Positions 63,192 to 64,000 of a DNA stretch of 64,000 nucleotides are shown piece by piece. The number at the start of each line of letters is the position of its first letter. Position 1 is the stretch's first letter. The notes under the pieces were generated by a model, which searched no databases, was not told the DNA's origin, and saw only the letters and a program-made list of their open reading frames with translations. Source of the DNA: Paenibacillus lentus (GTDB taxonomy: Bacteria > Bacillota > Bacilli > Paenibacillales > Paenibacillaceae). Made by a program: the position numbers and the translations under genes. Location of the stretch: contig NZ_CP034248.1 of NCBI RefSeq assembly GCF_003931855.1, positions 1,426,001 through 1,490,000 of the forward strand, read 5' to 3'.

Positions 63192-64000
63192 TTAAGCAGC
63201 GACTTTTCTGTATTTCTGAGCCATTGCCAGGGCAGAAGCCAGCAATACAATTGCATTTAAATATTGGTGAGTTATGACTTTCTCTATGCCCCAAACATGC
63301 ATGGCGTCTGCGGTCAAATAGGTTTTCATTCGGGAGTTGCAGCGTTCTACACTCGTTCTTTCTTTGTAAAGTTCTTGCCAACGTTTCGTGTTCCGGTGCG
63401 GACTTGAATAACGGCGCAAATCGCTTTTTGTATCAACCTTGAGCACCATTCCATAGTTGGAAGATGAACAGGCTGCCATCCCCAGCGGACAATCCACCTT
63501 GCCGGTCGCATGGGGACACCGGAATTTCAGGTGATCGCCATCTACTCCCCAGTATGTCATGGCAAAACCCATGGAGCAGCAAGGTGTACCGTTAGATGTT
63601 ATACCTGCAGGCGGTTCCTTCTCATTGCGAAGATTCATCGGGATAATCGCTTGCGCTTTGAGCTTCCGTGCCGCTTCATAGTTTTTAAGTTGGTCATACC
63701 CAGCATCAAACACAAAGAACTTCACTTTCGCATCGGCAGCCACTTGTTCCATAAGAGCGGGTGCCAGATCACCGTCATTGACATGAGCCGGTGTAACCGA
63801 GAGGGCCAGGGGCAGTTCGCTAGCGGTGTCGACAGCAAGATGAAGCTTATAGCCGAACCACTTGACCTTGTTACCAAAGGAGTCAAACTTCGCGCCCCAG
63901 TTGGCATTCCCCGTCAGCTCACTTTTGCGCTTCGGCTGTTTCTTCTCGTAGGCATGGATCGCTGCGCTGTCCATCGCCACGTGACTTCCATCGATGATTC
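63192..64000 (-). mobile_element. IS4-type transposase, N-terminus beyond window edge
   Basis: The frame is open to the end of the window, so the true start is off-window; at least 269 residues are present. A DDE transposase is clear: the first Asp in GSHVAMDSAAIHAYEK, the second in FVFDAGYDQLKNYEAA, and the Glu in the IS4-type signature Y-x2-R-x3-E-x6-K (YKERTSVERCNSRMK). A Cys pattern (CPHATGKVDCPLGMAAC) lies in the insert before it. The catalytic part reads through without stops, so this copy may be active. The nearest gene is yitT, with no obvious disruption. Confidence 0.9.

Overview
The window looks like chromosome of a motile, endospore-forming, S-layer-bearing member of the Bacillales, most probably Paenibacillus. 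The evidence is CsaB-type cell-wall pyruvylation next to several SLH-domain proteins, an alpha/beta-type small acid-soluble spore protein, DegS/DegU, ComFA/ComFC, a FlgM-FlgN-FlgK-FlgL-DUF6470-FliW-CsrA-Hag flagellar run, and single-membrane style secretion genes. The genus is inferred from gene content and order; no species can be named from sequence alone.

Layout. 1-5.4 kb: cell-wall glycopolymer genes (DUF5693 membrane protein, csaB, tagA-like and tagO-like). 5.4-22.6 kb: cell-surface island with three large SLH-domain proteins (5768-9712, 10793-13714, 19160-22579), two further secreted or anchored proteins of unknown function, a small helical protein, a spore SASP and metK. The 973-aa SLH protein has the features of a major S-layer gene: long leader, hairpin, strong Shine-Dalgarno sequences and a strong terminator. 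CsaB pyruvylates the secondary wall polymer that SLH domains bind, so these two blocks form one functional unit. 22.7-29.8 kb: an RND pump, its lipoprotein adaptor and a TetR regulator on the minus strand, with a divergent TolC-like gene. 29.8-32.2 kb: mostly non-coding, repeat-bearing DNA with an orphan PD-(D/E)XK-like nuclease/winged-helix gene. 32.2-37.5 kb: a secreted phosphodiester-glycosidase-like protein, degS-degU and a small GT-A-like membrane protein. 37.55-38.67 kb: strand-skewed low-complexity DNA and a second copy of a dispersed repeat. 38.7-42.0 kb: comFA (with a GC-rich core) and comFC. 42.1-55.2 kb: late flagellar cluster yvyF-flgM-flgN-flgK-flgL-DUF6470-fliW-csrA-hag-glycosyltransferase-fliD-flaG-fliS-fliT, ending in a 1049-aa secreted vWA plus eight-IPT-repeat protein. 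55.3-56.6 kb: a FliB-like flagellin lysine methylase. 56.8-62.9 kb: cspA-type gene, hpf, secA, prfB (with its programmed +1 frameshift) and a YitT-family gene. 63.19 kb to the end: an IS4-type transposase on the minus strand, cut by the window edge.

Regulation visible in the DNA: a consensus sigma-D promoter and a CsrA-type hairpin in the hag leader (the CsrA/FliW/Hag loop is complete here), a sigma-D-like -10 inside the yvyF terminator, in-frame tandem start sites on the S-layer gene, a 29-nt palindrome before tetR, and several promoter-hairpin leaders. The least explained items are the orphan nuclease-wHTH gene between repeats, the dispersed ~210-bp repeat, the TolC-like partner of an RND pump in a presumed monoderm, and the vWA/IPT protein riding on the flagellar cluster.
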